DNA from: CAWIJJ01 sp963836405
GTDB lineage: Bacteria; Acidobacteriota; Terriglobia; Bryobacterales; Bryobacteraceae
Direction of reading: 5' to 3'
Length of the DNA: 64,000 nucleotides
Assembly (NCBI GenBank): GCA_963836405.1
Contig: CAWIJL010000002.1
Span: 62,001-126,000, forward strand
Positions 28,216-35,987 of this stretch are shown here, in pieces. The notes under the pieces are model-generated. The model made no database searches. It was not told the origin of the DNA and saw only the letters and a program-made list of their open reading frames with translations. Position 1 is the first letter of the stretch. Each line of letters starts with the position of its first letter. A program made the position numbers and the translations under genes.

Positions 28216-29513
28216 AAGAGCGCGGCCAGCCGTTCTCCCAGCACCTGCTCTTCATCCGGCATCACCGTCCGCAAATCGATCGCCAGCCGGTCGTTTTCGA
28301 TGCGCCCGATCACCGGCGGTTTCCCCAATCGCAGCGTCCGCTCGGCGGCCACCGCGTCCGTTGCCAGCGATATGAGATAGGTGGGCAGCGGCTGCTCCGG
28401 GGTGGCGCCGCCGCCGGTGACCGACAACCCGGCCAGAAGTTCGGCGTCTACGCCCGGGTGGCGCGCGAGCAGCGCTTCGGCACGGCGCCGGATGTCCTCC
28501 GCGCTCTGCCGGATCATGCTCAGGGCCGGAATCCGGTCCCAACGCTGCAGCAGCAGGTTGCGCAGCGAAGATTCGAGCGCCTGGTAAATCATCTTGTCCA
28601 CGCGCAGGGCACGGAAGAGCGGATTGCGCCGGAGTCGCTGCACCAGTTCCGGGCGGCCGGCGAGAATGCCCGCCTGCGGGCCCCCGAGCAGTTTGTCGCC
28701 GGAGAAGGAGACCAGGCCGGCGCCCGCCGCCAGGCTCTCGGAAACCAGCGGCTCGTCGATACCGAACGGCCGCAGGTCGGCCATGCAGCCGCTGCCGAGA
28801 TCCTCATAGAGCGGCACGGCGCACTCGCGCGCGAGCGCCGCCAGTTCGCGCAGGCTCGGGCGGGCGGTGAATCCTTCCATGCGGAAATTGCTGGGATGCA
28901 CGCGGAGCAGCAGGCGCGTGCGGTCGGAGACGGCGGCCCGATAGTCGTCGATATGGGTGCGGTTGGTAGTGCCGACCTCGCGGATGACGGCCCCGCTGCG
29001 CGCCATGATTTCCGGGATGCGGAAGCCGTCGCCGATTTCGATCAGTTCGCCGCGCGAAACGATTACTTCGCCTCCGGCGGCGAGTTCGTGCAGCGCCAGA
29101 AAGATGGCGGCGGCATTGTTGTTGACCACGATGGCCGCGGCATCCAGCAGTCTTTCGAGCAGCGCGGCCGCGTGAACGTCGCGCTTGCCGCGCCGCCCGC
29201 CGGCCAAGTCGTATTCAAGATTGGAATAGCCCGGCAGCACCGGCACCGCCCCCAACGGAGCGCGTCCGAGATTGGTGTGGAGCACGACGCCGGTGGCGTT
29301 GATGACGCCGCACAGCGAAGGCTCTTCGATGGCCAGCAGCGCCGCTTCCACCCGAGCTTCGATACCGGCCGGAGGTGCGCCGCCCCGCAGCAGCGCCGCG
29401 CGACCGGCCTCGATGGCCCGCCTGATTTCCGCCACCACAACGGCGTGCGGGAAACGGCTCAGGGCGGGGGAGAGGCGTCCGAGCACCTCGTGAACCGCCG
29501 GCAATTCGCGCAT
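28212..29513 (-). CDS. selA: L-seryl-tRNA(Sec) selenium transferase
   Basis: A 433-residue pyridoxal-phosphate enzyme that converts seryl-tRNA(Sec) to selenocysteinyl-tRNA(Sec). Motifs: VINATGVVLHTNLGRAPLG, YSNLEYDLAGGRRGKRD, VNNNAAAIFLAL, SRGELIEIGDGFRIPEIM, LRVHPSNFRMEGF and the PLP Lys in VSFSGDKLLGGPQAG. The ATG at MRELPAVHEVLG matches the family N-terminus; the open frame upstream runs antisense through a tRNA gene and is not coding. selB, selD and tRNA-Sec are not in the window. Whether the hypothetical Sec machinery serves a hydrogenase (hypCDE is 6 kb away) is speculation. Confidence 0.93.
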   Translation of the reverse strand: MRELPAVHEVLGRLSPALSRFPHAVVVAEIRRAIEAGRAALLRGGAPPAGIEARVEAALLAIEEPSLCGVINATGVVLHTNLGRAPLGAVPVLPGYSNLEYDLAGGRRGKRDVHAAALLERLLDAAAIVVNNNAAAIFLALHELAAGGEVIVSRGELIEIGDGFRIPEIMARSGAVIREVGTTNRTHIDDYRAAVSDRTRLLLRVHPSNFRMEGFTARPSLRELAALARECAVPLYEDLGSGCMADLRPFGIDEPLVSESLAAGAGLVSFSGDKLLGGPQAGILAGRPELVQRLRRNPLFRALRVDKMIYQALESSLRNLLLQRWDRIPALSMIRQSAEDIRRRAEALLARHPGVDAELLAGLSVTGGGATPEQPLPTYLISLATDAVAAERTLRLGKPPVIGRIENDRLAIDLRTVMPDEEQVLGERLAALF

Positions 29514-29587
29514 CCGTCCGCTTTCCGCCACGAATTCGATGGTAGCGGCTTGTCTCGGGACCCCGCAACCAAGTACACTGGAAAGTT

Positions 29588-29665
29588 CGGGGCGTGGCTC
29601 AGCCTGGCTAGAGCGCCTGGTTCGGGACCAGGAGGTCGGTGGTTCGAATCCACTCGCCCCGACCA
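29588..29665 (+). tRNA. tRNA-Pro (anticodon CGG)
   Basis: A complete cloverleaf can be drawn. The acceptor stem pairs CGGGGCG with CGCCCCG, followed by discriminator A and an encoded CCA. The D arm is GCTC...GAGC. The anticodon stem CCTGG/CCAGG encloses loop TTCGGGA (anticodon CGG). The T arm is GGTGG-TTCGAAT-CCACT with one G-U pair. Its 3' 50 bases recur exactly at 34119-34168. Confidence 0.97.
29616..29665 (+). repeat. Left attachment-like repeat (tRNA-Pro 3' half)
   Basis: Fifty bases, from the anticodon stem CCTGG to the CCA end, identical to 34119-34168 in direct orientation. The bases just outside differ on both sides, so the identity is limited to this segment. This copy belongs to the functional tRNA. 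Confidence 0.95.
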
Positions 29666-29705
29666 AACTTTTCAAATACTTACCGACATTTTGACCTAAG
29701 CAGCA

Positions 29706-29734
29706 GGGTCCGAAAAGGGTCCATTTTTGGACCC
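29706..29734. repeat. GGGTCC motif cluster near the left island end
   Basis: GGGTCC at 29706 and 29717 and its complement GGACCC at 29729; the last two form a small hairpin. Similar motifs recur at 34001-34058 near the right end, which may be recombinase arm sites. Confidence 0.4.
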
Positions 29735-29762
29735 TACGTCGAGTCTGCACGTTTGACTCTGT

Positions 29763-29851
29763 TGTCGTTGCGGCCGTGTTTTGACCGACTTGCGCTCCGA
29801 GGACTTCGACGACACCCCTTGGGCCCGGACCAGGAGGTCTAGCGATGCATC
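29763..29851 (+). repeat. Diverged repeat, copy 1
   Basis: A stretch beginning TCGTTGCGGCCGTGTTTTGA and including CTCCGAGGACTTCGACGAC is about 80% alike by eye to 35743-35825. Both copies are non-coding. Origin unknown; possibly debris of a duplicated gene end. Confidence 0.5.
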
Positions 29852-29935
29852 CGGAGGTGTAGCGGGTTGCTTCTGGGGCGCCCCACGATTCTCCGATATC
29901 GGGCGCAGTGCATTTTGTTACCCTGTTGAGCGGAC

Positions 29936-30292
29936 ATGAAGAGGGTTCGCGTTGCAGTAGTCGCAGCGTGCTCTGTGCTGCTGTGCATGACCATCGCGTA
30001 TCTTGCGAATCGTGCTGCCGTGTCAAACGGCGGCGGGAACGCGGAGGCTCTTGAACGCGAAATCCGCATCGGACTACCATTGGGAAGTTCCCTGCCAACT
30101 GTCCAGGACTTTCTCACCCAAAAGGGGGCTGAGTTCAGTGTCGACCCCTCATCCAAGTCGGCCCACGCGATGATTCGCAATCTGAAAGGCAGCACCATTT
30201 CAGCGAGCCAGTCGCTTACGGTTCGATTCCATTTTGATGATTCGCTGAAATTGAAATCTCTTGATGCAAAGGTGGTCTACACCGGGCCGTGA
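29936..30292 (+). CDS. Small secreted or membrane-anchored hypothetical protein
   Basis: A 118-residue protein I do not recognise. Residues 5-25 are a signal or anchor helix (VAVVAACSVLLCMTIAYLAN). The mature part has EREIRIGLPLGSSLPTVQDF, a Ser/Lys-rich middle and a strand-rich end (SLTVRFHFDDSLKLKSLDAK). The pattern 'G.PLG.S...V..FL...G' resembles small lipoprotein-like proteins of the SmpA/BamE-type fold, but the match is weak. It lies inside the tRNA-bounded island, and codon choice looks ordinary. Probably real because the signal peptide and folded pattern are coherent. Confidence 0.55.
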   Translation: MKRVRVAVVAACSVLLCMTIAYLANRAAVSNGGGNAEALEREIRIGLPLGSSLPTVQDFLTQKGAEFSVDPSSKSAHAMIRNLKGSTISASQSLTVRFHFDDSLKLKSLDAKVVYTGP

Positions 30293-30338
30293 TTACCCGC
30301 CCATCCCACAGAACTGGCCACGACGTCCACCGCACGCT

Positions 30339-30548
30339 TTAGGCGAACAGGAGCCGTCCCTTCGGCTCTGGAATCGAGCGACCGAGTTCGCGGGCGGTTT
30401 CGATCCATTCCTGGATGACGGTTTCCACGTTCTCCAGAGCTTGAAAGCGGGAGCTGCCATCCGCGGCGCACCCGGGCAACTCCGGCACCTCCGCGATGAA
30501 CGCCTTGTCCTCCGCGCTCCAGTAGAGGATGATCTCGTATTTCGTCAT
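30339..30548 (-). CDS. hicB: HicB-type antitoxin
   Basis: A 69-residue HicB domain: YEIILYWSAEDKAFIAEVPE, LPGCAADGSSRFQALENVET and VIQEWIETARELGRSIPEPK. This is the partial RNase-H-like fold of HicB without a C-terminal DNA-binding domain. The hicA stop codon directly abuts its ATG, giving toxin-then-antitoxin order as usual for this subtype. Because hicA is split by an IS element, the antitoxin is now probably an orphan whose promoter has been separated or replaced by read-through from the IS. Confidence 0.85.
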   Translation of the reverse strand: MTKYEIILYWSAEDKAFIAEVPELPGCAADGSSRFQALENVETVIQEWIETARELGRSIPEPKGRLLFA

Positions 30549-30713
30549 TCAAGCCCCCTCTGACAGTTTATATCGAACGATGACGGCGCGAACCTGCTTG
30601 ACCTGATATGGTTTCGCCAGCGAACCGTGTGGTTGCAAATTCAGGATTTCGGCAATCCCGGTCTTGCTGAAGATGTGATGATCCCCGCGTATTCGTTCCG
30701 CGAAGCCCAGGCT
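30549..30713 (-). pseudogene. hicA: hicA toxin, 3' fragment (cut by IS21-family element)
   Basis: Encodes the C-terminal 54 residues of a HicA mRNA interferase: SLGFAERIRGDHHIFSKTG, with the catalytic His in the GDHHIF motif, then NLQPHGSLAKPYQVKQVR. The fragment ends at the 5-bp target duplication AGGCT. Joining it to the fragment at 33740-33828 after removing the IS and one AGGCT gives an uninterrupted 82-residue toxin. Confidence 0.88.
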
Positions 30714-30796
30714 TGTCAACGCCGGTTGAATATTCCCCAGTTTCCGCCGGTTGAAATTTCCCCACTTTCGCCGGTTGAAGTTTTCCCAGGTGCAGA
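30714..30796. repeat. Left end of IS21-family element: inverted repeat plus three subterminal repeats
   Basis: Begins TGTCAACGCCGGTTGAA and repeats the CGCCGGTTGAA...TTCCCCA unit three times. The right end (33664-33739) carries the inverse arrangement with three copies. Presumed IstA binding sites. Confidence 0.85.
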
Positions 30797-30896
30797 AAGA
30801 AGATTGTAGGCATGCCCCGGCGCAGCAAGCAAGCACTTGGATGTTCCGGGGCAGAATCGGCATTATTTCGTTTCCCTCATTTCGTCTTTGCCCGGA

Positions 30897-31598
30897 TCAC
30901 CCTCCGGCCGGAGTTCGATCCAGCCACATCCTTTCCAGTTGGTTGACTTTGTTCTGCATGTGCTTCCAGTAGTCTTCTCCGACTGACGTATCGGCGACCT
31001 CATTCACGAGAGCGGAGAAGTAGTTCAAGCTGGTGACAAGCATCGGAGTGTGCTCGCTCCCGTTCAACAGCGCCACATATTTGCGGGCGCAGCCGAGCCA
31101 GATGGCCCGCTGGAGATGATCCAGCGTGATGCCGCGCCGATAGAGAATGGCCGCCAGCCGTTCGTCGGCGGCGCTGAAGTTAACGCGTACGCAGGCGGGG
31201 ACCGATAACATCTGCCGGGTCCGCTGGACATAGCGGTTCTGGTCGATGCCAAACTCCTCAACCGGCGGCTTCTCGTAAGGCCAGAAACGGTCGCAGATCT
31301 CGACGGAGAGGCGGTCAATGGCAATCCGATTATCGGCGTCAGGATGCCGACGGCAGACCTCCCGACTGCAGAGTTCCTCCAGCGCGTCGGTGATGCTCTG
31401 GCGGTCGCGTTGCAGCAGGTTCGACAACTCCATCGGCTCCCAGACCATCCGTGCGCTGTGGCGATCTACGTTCAGACACAGGAAGACATATAGCCGGAAG
31501 GCGGCATCGGAAAGCAGGGGCAACGCCGCAGCCACCTCCTGGCCGGCGGCGAACCAACCAGCAGGTCTTTTCAGCCGCAAGCGAAGTGCCGGGATCAT
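30897..31598 (-). CDS. Third gene of IS21-family element, function unknown
   Basis: A 233-residue protein whose ATG overlaps the istB stop (ATGA), so it is translated with the transposition genes. The first 110 residues look like a winged helix-turn-helix: AFRLYVFLCLNVDRHSA, MELSNLLQRDRQSITDALEE and VCRRHPDADNR. The C-terminal part (YRRGITLDHLQRAIWLGCAR, then SLNYFSALVNEV) resembles the whole third protein of the other IS21-like element in this window (40692-41024), suggesting a shared module. It could regulate transposition or target choice. It is not part of the textbook two-gene IS21 scheme. Confidence 0.75.
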   Translation of the reverse strand: MIPALRLRLKRPAGWFAAGQEVAAALPLLSDAAFRLYVFLCLNVDRHSARMVWEPMELSNLLQRDRQSITDALEELCSREVCRRHPDADNRIAIDRLSVEICDRFWPYEKPPVEEFGIDQNRYVQRTRQMLSVPACVRVNFSAADERLAAILYRRGITLDHLQRAIWLGCARKYVALLNGSEHTPMLVTSLNYFSALVNEVADTSVGEDYWKHMQNKVNQLERMWLDRTPAGG

Positions 31599-32389
31599 GC
31601 GCCACCTCCAGAGGCGCCCGGATCGGCGGCCGCCTGCGTCCACACGCCGGCCTTGCGCTTGTCCTTCAGCCGGTAGCTGTCGCCCTTGATGTTGATCGTG
31701 TGCGAGTGGTGCAACAGACGATCGAGGATCGCGCTGGCGATCACGTTGTCCTGAAAGATGGATCCCCATTCGCCGTAGCTCTTGTTGGACGTCAGGATCA
31801 TCGAGCCCCGCTCATAGCGTTCGCTGATCAACTGGAACAGGCAGGTAGTCGCCTGCTTGTCTAAGCTGCGGTAGCCGATTTCATCGAGCACCAGAAGCCG
31901 GCACTTGCGCAGGTGGGCCATCTTCTTGCGCATGCGGTTCTCCGCCTGCGCCTGCACCAGGCGGTCGAGCAGGTCCGGCAAGCTGACGAAGTAAACGCTG
32001 AAGCCGTGACGAATGGCTTCCATGCCCAGGGAGACCGCCAAGTGCGTTTTGCCAACCCCGGGTGGCCCGAGAAACAAGGCGTTCTCGTGACGCTCCAGGA
32101 AACGCAGACTCGCCAGTTCGCGAATCTTCTTCTCGTCGATGGAGGTAGGAAACTTGAAGTCAAACTGTTCCAGCCGCTTGTGGTCCGGAAAGCCCGCCAA
32201 CTGCGTGCGCACTTTGATGTTGCGCTCCTGCCGGACGTTGGCCTCACTCTCCAGCACCTGCTCCAGGAAATCGCAGTACGGCAGGTTTTTTTGGGCGGCT
32301 TGCTCGGCCAGAGCTTCATAGCCGCGCGCCATTTCGGTCAGGCTCAGGCGCTGCATCAGCAGCTGGATGCGTTCAGATTGCAGCGACAT
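31595..32389 (-). CDS. istB: IS21-family transposition ATPase IstB
   Basis: A 264-residue AAA+ protein of the DnaC/IstB type that assists the transposase. Walker A is FLGPPGVGKTHLAVSLG, Walker B is CRLLVLDEIGYRSLD, sensor segment MILTSNKSYGEWGSIF with the family-typical GEW, and an N-terminal helical region ERIQLLMQRLSLTEMARGYE. It overlaps istA by 17 bp and the third gene by 4 bp. The frame is intact. Confidence 0.96.
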   Translation of the reverse strand: MSLQSERIQLLMQRLSLTEMARGYEALAEQAAQKNLPYCDFLEQVLESEANVRQERNIKVRTQLAGFPDHKRLEQFDFKFPTSIDEKKIRELASLRFLERHENALFLGPPGVGKTHLAVSLGMEAIRHGFSVYFVSLPDLLDRLVQAQAENRMRKKMAHLRKCRLLVLDEIGYRSLDKQATTCLFQLISERYERGSMILTSNKSYGEWGSIFQDNVIASAILDRLLHHSHTINIKGDSYRLKDKRKAGVWTQAAADPGASGGGA

Positions 32390-33632
32390 CGGCCACCTCC
32401 TCGTACACGGCCAGGGAGCGCTGCTCCACTTCCGGCGCCAGGAAGCCGCGGCCGACTCCCGGACCGGGCGTCAACTCCAATGGGCCCGGCGAGCCATCCG
32501 GCGGTGCCGGTCCGCGTGGGCGCCGTTTCTCCACCAGCCCCGCATAGTGTGCCGGGTCAACGACCATGACGCCCCGTCCTTCGGCCAGGCGATGCTCGGC
32601 GATTACCTTGATATCGCTATAGATCTCGATGCGGCCACCAGTCACTGGTTCTCGGACCAGGACCGTCTTGCCGACGAAGCGGAATGGTACCGAGTAACGA
32701 TTGCCGCGATAGCTGAGCATGCAGTCTTTGGCCACGCGGCGATCTTCCATGTAGCTGGTGTCGTAGTCGGGAAACTCGTCGAGCAGCAGCAGCCGTTCCT
32801 GAGGCAAGCGCTGGTAGGGGACCTCCCGCGTGGTGGAGTGCACCTGGCGATTGACCTTTTCCATCCAGGCGTGAGCCTGCTGGTTCAGGTCCACCAACGA
32901 GGCGAAGGCGATCCCCGGCCAGAAGTTCTGTTTGACGAAACGGATGGTCGACTCGATTTTGCCTTTGGTTTCCGGCCGGTAGGGGCGACAGACGCGGGGC
33001 ACGAAGCCGTAGTGGGCGGCGAACTGGAGAAACTTCTGGTGGAAATGCAGCTCGCCGCCTTTTTGGTCGAGCAGCACGGTCTTCATGCGGTCGGTGAGCA
33101 GGCTTTCGGTCACCCCGCCGAAATAGCGGAAGCCGTGCACGATGGAGGCCAGCAAGTGGTGGATATCCTGTCGCTGCGTGAACTCGAGGTAGCGCATGCG
33201 TGAGTAGCACAGGGTCAGGGCGAAGCCGTAAAGCCGGCGTCCGCCCCAGTTGCCGAAGTGGCCCCAGTCCATTTGAATTTGCTCGCCAGGGCTGGTCTCA
33301 AAGCGCACGAAGGCTCGCTCGCGCCCTTCCTCCCGCCACGGGATGACAGCCAGTTTCAGTTGTGAATAGCCGCCGTCATACCCGCGGGCGCGAATCTCGT
33401 CCAGCAACTTGCGGGCGTTGTGCACGCCCTTTTCCCATCGTTCCCGCAGGAAGGGGCGGTACGGATCGATCTTGCACGGCGCCGGGTTCTCCCGTTTGTA
33501 TGGCCGCGGCGCGTCCAGCAGATGCTTGCGCACGGTCTTGCGGTCGACGTGGAGTTCATCGGCAATCGCCGACACACTCCATCCCTGTTGCTTCAAATCG
33601 CGTATGTTCATAAAATCCTCCAGGTTGAGCAT
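32373..33632 (-). CDS. istA: IS21-family transposase IstA
   Basis: A 419-residue DDE transposase. N-terminal HTH: IRDLKQQGWSVSAIADELHV then DRKTVRKHL. Retroviral-type catalytic core with Asp in QIQMDWGHFGNW, Asp in LLTDRMKTVLL and Glu in ETKGKIESTIRFVKQNF. The C-terminal mu-type beta-barrel part includes RGNRYSVPFRFVGKTVLV. The start may instead be at MNIRDL seven codons later. The gene lies just inside the right inverted repeat. Confidence 0.96.
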   Translation of the reverse strand: MLNLEDFMNIRDLKQQGWSVSAIADELHVDRKTVRKHLLDAPRPYKRENPAPCKIDPYRPFLRERWEKGVHNARKLLDEIRARGYDGGYSQLKLAVIPWREEGRERAFVRFETSPGEQIQMDWGHFGNWGGRRLYGFALTLCYSRMRYLEFTQRQDIHHLLASIVHGFRYFGGVTESLLTDRMKTVLLDQKGGELHFHQKFLQFAAHYGFVPRVCRPYRPETKGKIESTIRFVKQNFWPGIAFASLVDLNQQAHAWMEKVNRQVHSTTREVPYQRLPQERLLLLDEFPDYDTSYMEDRRVAKDCMLSYRGNRYSVPFRFVGKTVLVREPVTGGRIEIYSDIKVIAEHRLAEGRGVMVVDPAHYAGLVEKRRPRGPAPPDGSPGPLELTPGPGVGRGFLAPEVEQRSLAVYEEVADVAAI

Positions 33633-33663
33633 TGGGCTCCTTGGTCAGCCCAACGATTCCACA

Positions 33664-33739
33664 CCTGGGGATTTTTCGGCCGGCGCTACTGGGGAATTTT
33701 CAATCGGCGCTTTTGGGGAATTTTAGACCGGCGTTGACA
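33664..33739. repeat. Right end of IS21-family element: inverted repeat plus three subterminal repeats
   Basis: Three inverse copies of the TTCCCCA/CGCCGG unit followed by the terminal GTTGACA. Mirror of the left end at 30714-30796. Confidence 0.85.
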
Positions 33740-33828
33740 AGGCTACCCAACAGCGACCGCAAGTCCTCGAAATGGACGTTGGCATCTGATGCCCCGGTGA
33801 GGATTTGTTGGAGAACCCGCTTTCGCAC
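33740..33828 (-). pseudogene. hicA: hicA toxin, 5' fragment
   Basis: From a GTG the minus strand reads VRKRVLQQILTGASDANVHF then EDLRSLLG, the typical HicA N-terminus, and stops at the target duplication AGGCT. It is in register with the 3' fragment on the far side of the IS element. The promoter of the toxin-antitoxin unit should lie to the right, within 33829-34118. Confidence 0.85.
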
Positions 33829-34000
33829 CTTTTCAGTATGACTGCACAGGTGATGAGGTTCAATGTGGTCATGTTGGGAGAGTGCCCCTATATGGCCGTT
33901 TTGAAATCCTATCTGAGCAAAATATTTTGGTCAGGGTTTTCAAAAGGTCGAAGCGACCGCGTGCGCGTAAGAGCGCGTGGATTACCAATGTGGGGAGCCA

Positions 34001-34058
34001 GGGTCCAGCCAGGGTCCAACGGCCAGAAAACCGCCACTCTGGGTCCAACGTGGGTCCA
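34001..34058. repeat. GGGTCCA motif cluster near the right island end
   Basis: GGGTCCA occurs four times, at 34001, 34012, 34041 and 34052, in the same orientation. Together with the three related motifs by the left end they form an iterated pattern close to both attachment-like repeats. Confidence 0.45.
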
Positions 34059-34118
34059 CGGCGAAGACGTGCAAGTCTTGTGTTTTCAAACGGCGATGCT
34101 CGTAAGTCATTGATATAT

Positions 34119-34168
34119 CCTGGTTCGGGACCAGGAGGTCGGTGGTTCGAATCCACTCGCCCCGACCA
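34119..34168 (+). repeat. Right attachment-like repeat (tRNA-Pro 3' half copy)
   Basis: Exact copy of the last 50 bases of the tRNA-Pro gene. It lacks the acceptor 5' strand and D arm and cannot be a functional tRNA. Marks the distal end of the island. Confidence 0.95.
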
Positions 34169-34455
34169 TTCCTTTCAATCACTTACGAGTGATTCTCCCG
34201 TAAAAACATATAAGCCCGAAAGCCCTTAGAAAACCGATTGCGGCTTTTTCAGGCCGGATAGCCGTTTCGCTGCCGGAATGGCCCGGAGGCCATCCGCGCC
34301 GGACCAGGCAAGGATTCGGCCGTCCGGAGGCCCGGCGATGGCGCTGACAGCGGCGCTGTGTGGGCGCGGCCGGGCTCTGACGCAGGGTAGTTTCCGGTAA
34401 CGCCACATATCGGGAGGTTATCGGAAGTACGCCAGCACCCAACGAAACCCACTTT

Positions 34456-35564
34456 CTACTCGGGCAGCTTGAACTGAACTTCGACCTCGGTCGTCGCCTG
34501 CCATGCACGTCCACGATACATGATGGGGTTGTATCGCCCTGCTTCACGGCAGCGATGGCAGCGGCGATGAGTTCCTTAGGGCCGTCGATCTCCCGAACGT
34601 CGGTCACGTCCCCATCCACACCGATGGTGATCTCAAGCAGTACGGTTCCGGCGATACCAGCAACTTTGGCCTCAGATGGATACACTTGTCCCACACGATG
34701 GAGAAGTTGTTTGGTAGCCTCTTCGGGTTCCAGCCTGAGCTTGACGGGAACCGCTACGACCTTTGGCGGCGAAGTTGTATTCGCGGGCGGAACTCTTGCC
34801 TTCGGCTCGGGACTGCCAGTGTCACGAAAGGCGGACGCGACTTCGTATCGGAACTGATCCTCACCCTTGATCAGCAGGACCTTGCCCGTCGCTCCAACTG
34901 GAGTGTTCCCGTCAACTGCTGGTGCAAATCTCCATTTGGAAATGCTGGCTATTAGAATCGGCAAAGACGCCGAACTTTCGCCGTGTACAGCGTGAACCTC
35001 ACTGACGTCGCCGCTAGGGTTAATCGTGAATTGGAGGACCACCGTTTCGTCGCCTGATTGTCGAACCGGCTTCGGCATGGAACCGGTTTTCAGCGTTGGC
35101 GGTTTAGCGCCAGGAGAGACATCGAAAAGAAGCGGACCGGCCCCCCATGCATTTTCCTCTGGAGCAAGGCTAAAACTGACGGCGACCTGTACGCGCACGT
35201 CTACTGACTTGCCATCCTTCATGCCCGCCCGGAACCGCCATTTACGGACCGCTTCAACGGCCTTCTCATCCATTCCGTAACCCGCTGCTTTGACGACCTG
35301 AAGGTCACGAAGACCGCCCTCTGCCTGGACGATGACGGATACCAGGACCTCCCCGGACGCTCTCAACTGTCGTGCCAGATCGGGTAGCACCCCGGCAACC
35401 CGCGAGAGGGCAGTCGGTGGCGTAACGCCGTTGCCAACGCGGTAAGCACCGTCTGGTCCCATCGTCCCTGCCGGAATGGTGGTCGGCGATATTGGTTGCT
35501 GAGCAAGCACGCACGACAACACGGCGATTGCGCTCAACACGAGTTTTTTCACGGGCAGTCCCAT
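34456..35564 (-). pseudogene. Secreted protein with three TonB C-terminal-like domains, one frameshift
   Basis: A protein of about 369 residues with a signal peptide (KKLVLSAIAVLSCVLAQ). It has three TonB_C-like repeats: LRASGEVLVSVIVQAEGGLRD...KAVEAVRKWRF, DETVVLQFTINPSGDVSEVH...SISKWRFAP, and KVAGIAGTVLLEITIGVDGD...AAIAAVKQ. The last domain breaks at about 34538, where one missing base shifts the frame. Restoring it gives WRYNPIMYRGRAWQ and an end at EVQFKLPE. Such TonB_C repeat proteins are common in Acidobacteria. They have no N-terminal TonB membrane anchor in the classical sense and may be periplasmic partners of outer-membrane receptors. The lesion affects only the final 30 residues. 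Confidence 0.75.
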
Positions 35565-35987
35565 GCACCGTAGAGAGTAACGCAATGCAATCCCTGATTC
35601 CTGCACGGTTCTGGCCGATATACGGCCTTCACGGAAACTTGCCTGCCGGGCGGCTCCGGTGCTCCGGCTCGGCGCTCCTCCGCAGCCCTAATGGACGGGA
35701 ACCCCACATACCGGGAGAGTTTGCGTTCCCACTCCGCAGGTCGTTGCAGCCGTGTTTTGACTTGCCCTCCGAGGACTTGGACGACCCCCGCCACGCATAC
35801 CAGGAAATCCGGTGATGCACCCGGACCGGGTCTGGTCCCCCGCGAGGACCACGCTATCCTCTCACGGACTCCGTGGCGCCGGGCTGGTTGACTGATGGCA
35901 GAAGGACCAACAGTATGCGAGCCCATCGCCCCAACACGCGCAATCCACGTCAAGATGAGAGTATTCTTGGGAACAGGGGCTGTCTGC
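35565..35987. other. Intergenic region with a diverged repeat
   Basis: A 423 bp stretch between two oppositely oriented genes. I find no supported gene. It contains the second copy of a diverged repeat (35743-35825) also present beside the tRNA. A possible ribosome site AGGGG precedes the carbonic anhydrase ATG. Confidence 0.5.
35743..35825 (+). repeat. Diverged repeat, copy 2
   Basis: Shares the blocks GCCGTGTTTTGAC and CTCCGAGGACTT with 29763-29851, in the same order and orientation about 6 kb away, with small indels. Confidence 0.5.

Larger units (their letters stand above)
30714..33739 (-). mobile_element. IS21-family insertion sequence with third gene, inserted in hicA
   Basis: A 3026 bp element with terminal TGTCAACGCCGG in inverted orientation at both ends and a 5-bp target duplication AGGCT (30709-30713 and 33740-33744). 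Each end carries three copies of a roughly 22-bp repeat of the type CGCCGGTTGAANNTTCCCCA, as is common in IS21 elements. Genes istA, istB and a third ORF are read from right to left, each overlapping the next. All reading frames are intact, so the copy may be active. Confidence 0.93.
29616..34168. mobile_element. Mini genomic island inserted at tRNA-Pro, no integrase present
   Basis: Bounded by two identical 50-bp copies of the tRNA-Pro 3' half (anticodon stem to CCA), the usual outcome of integrase-mediated insertion into a tRNA. Contents: a small secreted or membrane protein gene, hicB, a hicA gene split by an IS21-family element, and about 290 bp of non-coding DNA at the right end. Without the IS the island would be only about 1.5 kb. 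No tyrosine or serine recombinase gene is inside, so it is either a remnant or was mobilised in trans. GGGTCC motifs cluster near both ends. Confidence 0.75.

Noticed and set aside
29459..29653. Minus-strand frame beginning MDSNHRPPGPEPG across the tRNA
   Set aside because: This is the well-known artefact produced by translating the complement of a tRNA 3' half; the same string reappears at 33869-34156 because of the duplicated tRNA end.
29514..30098. N-terminal extension of selA by about 195 codons
   Set aside because: It reads antisense through the tRNA-Pro gene, lacks SelA similarity, and a family-like ATG with a GGAAAG upstream lies at 29513.
34119..34168. Second tRNA-Pro gene
   Set aside because: Only the 3' half is present; there is no acceptor 5' strand or D arm.
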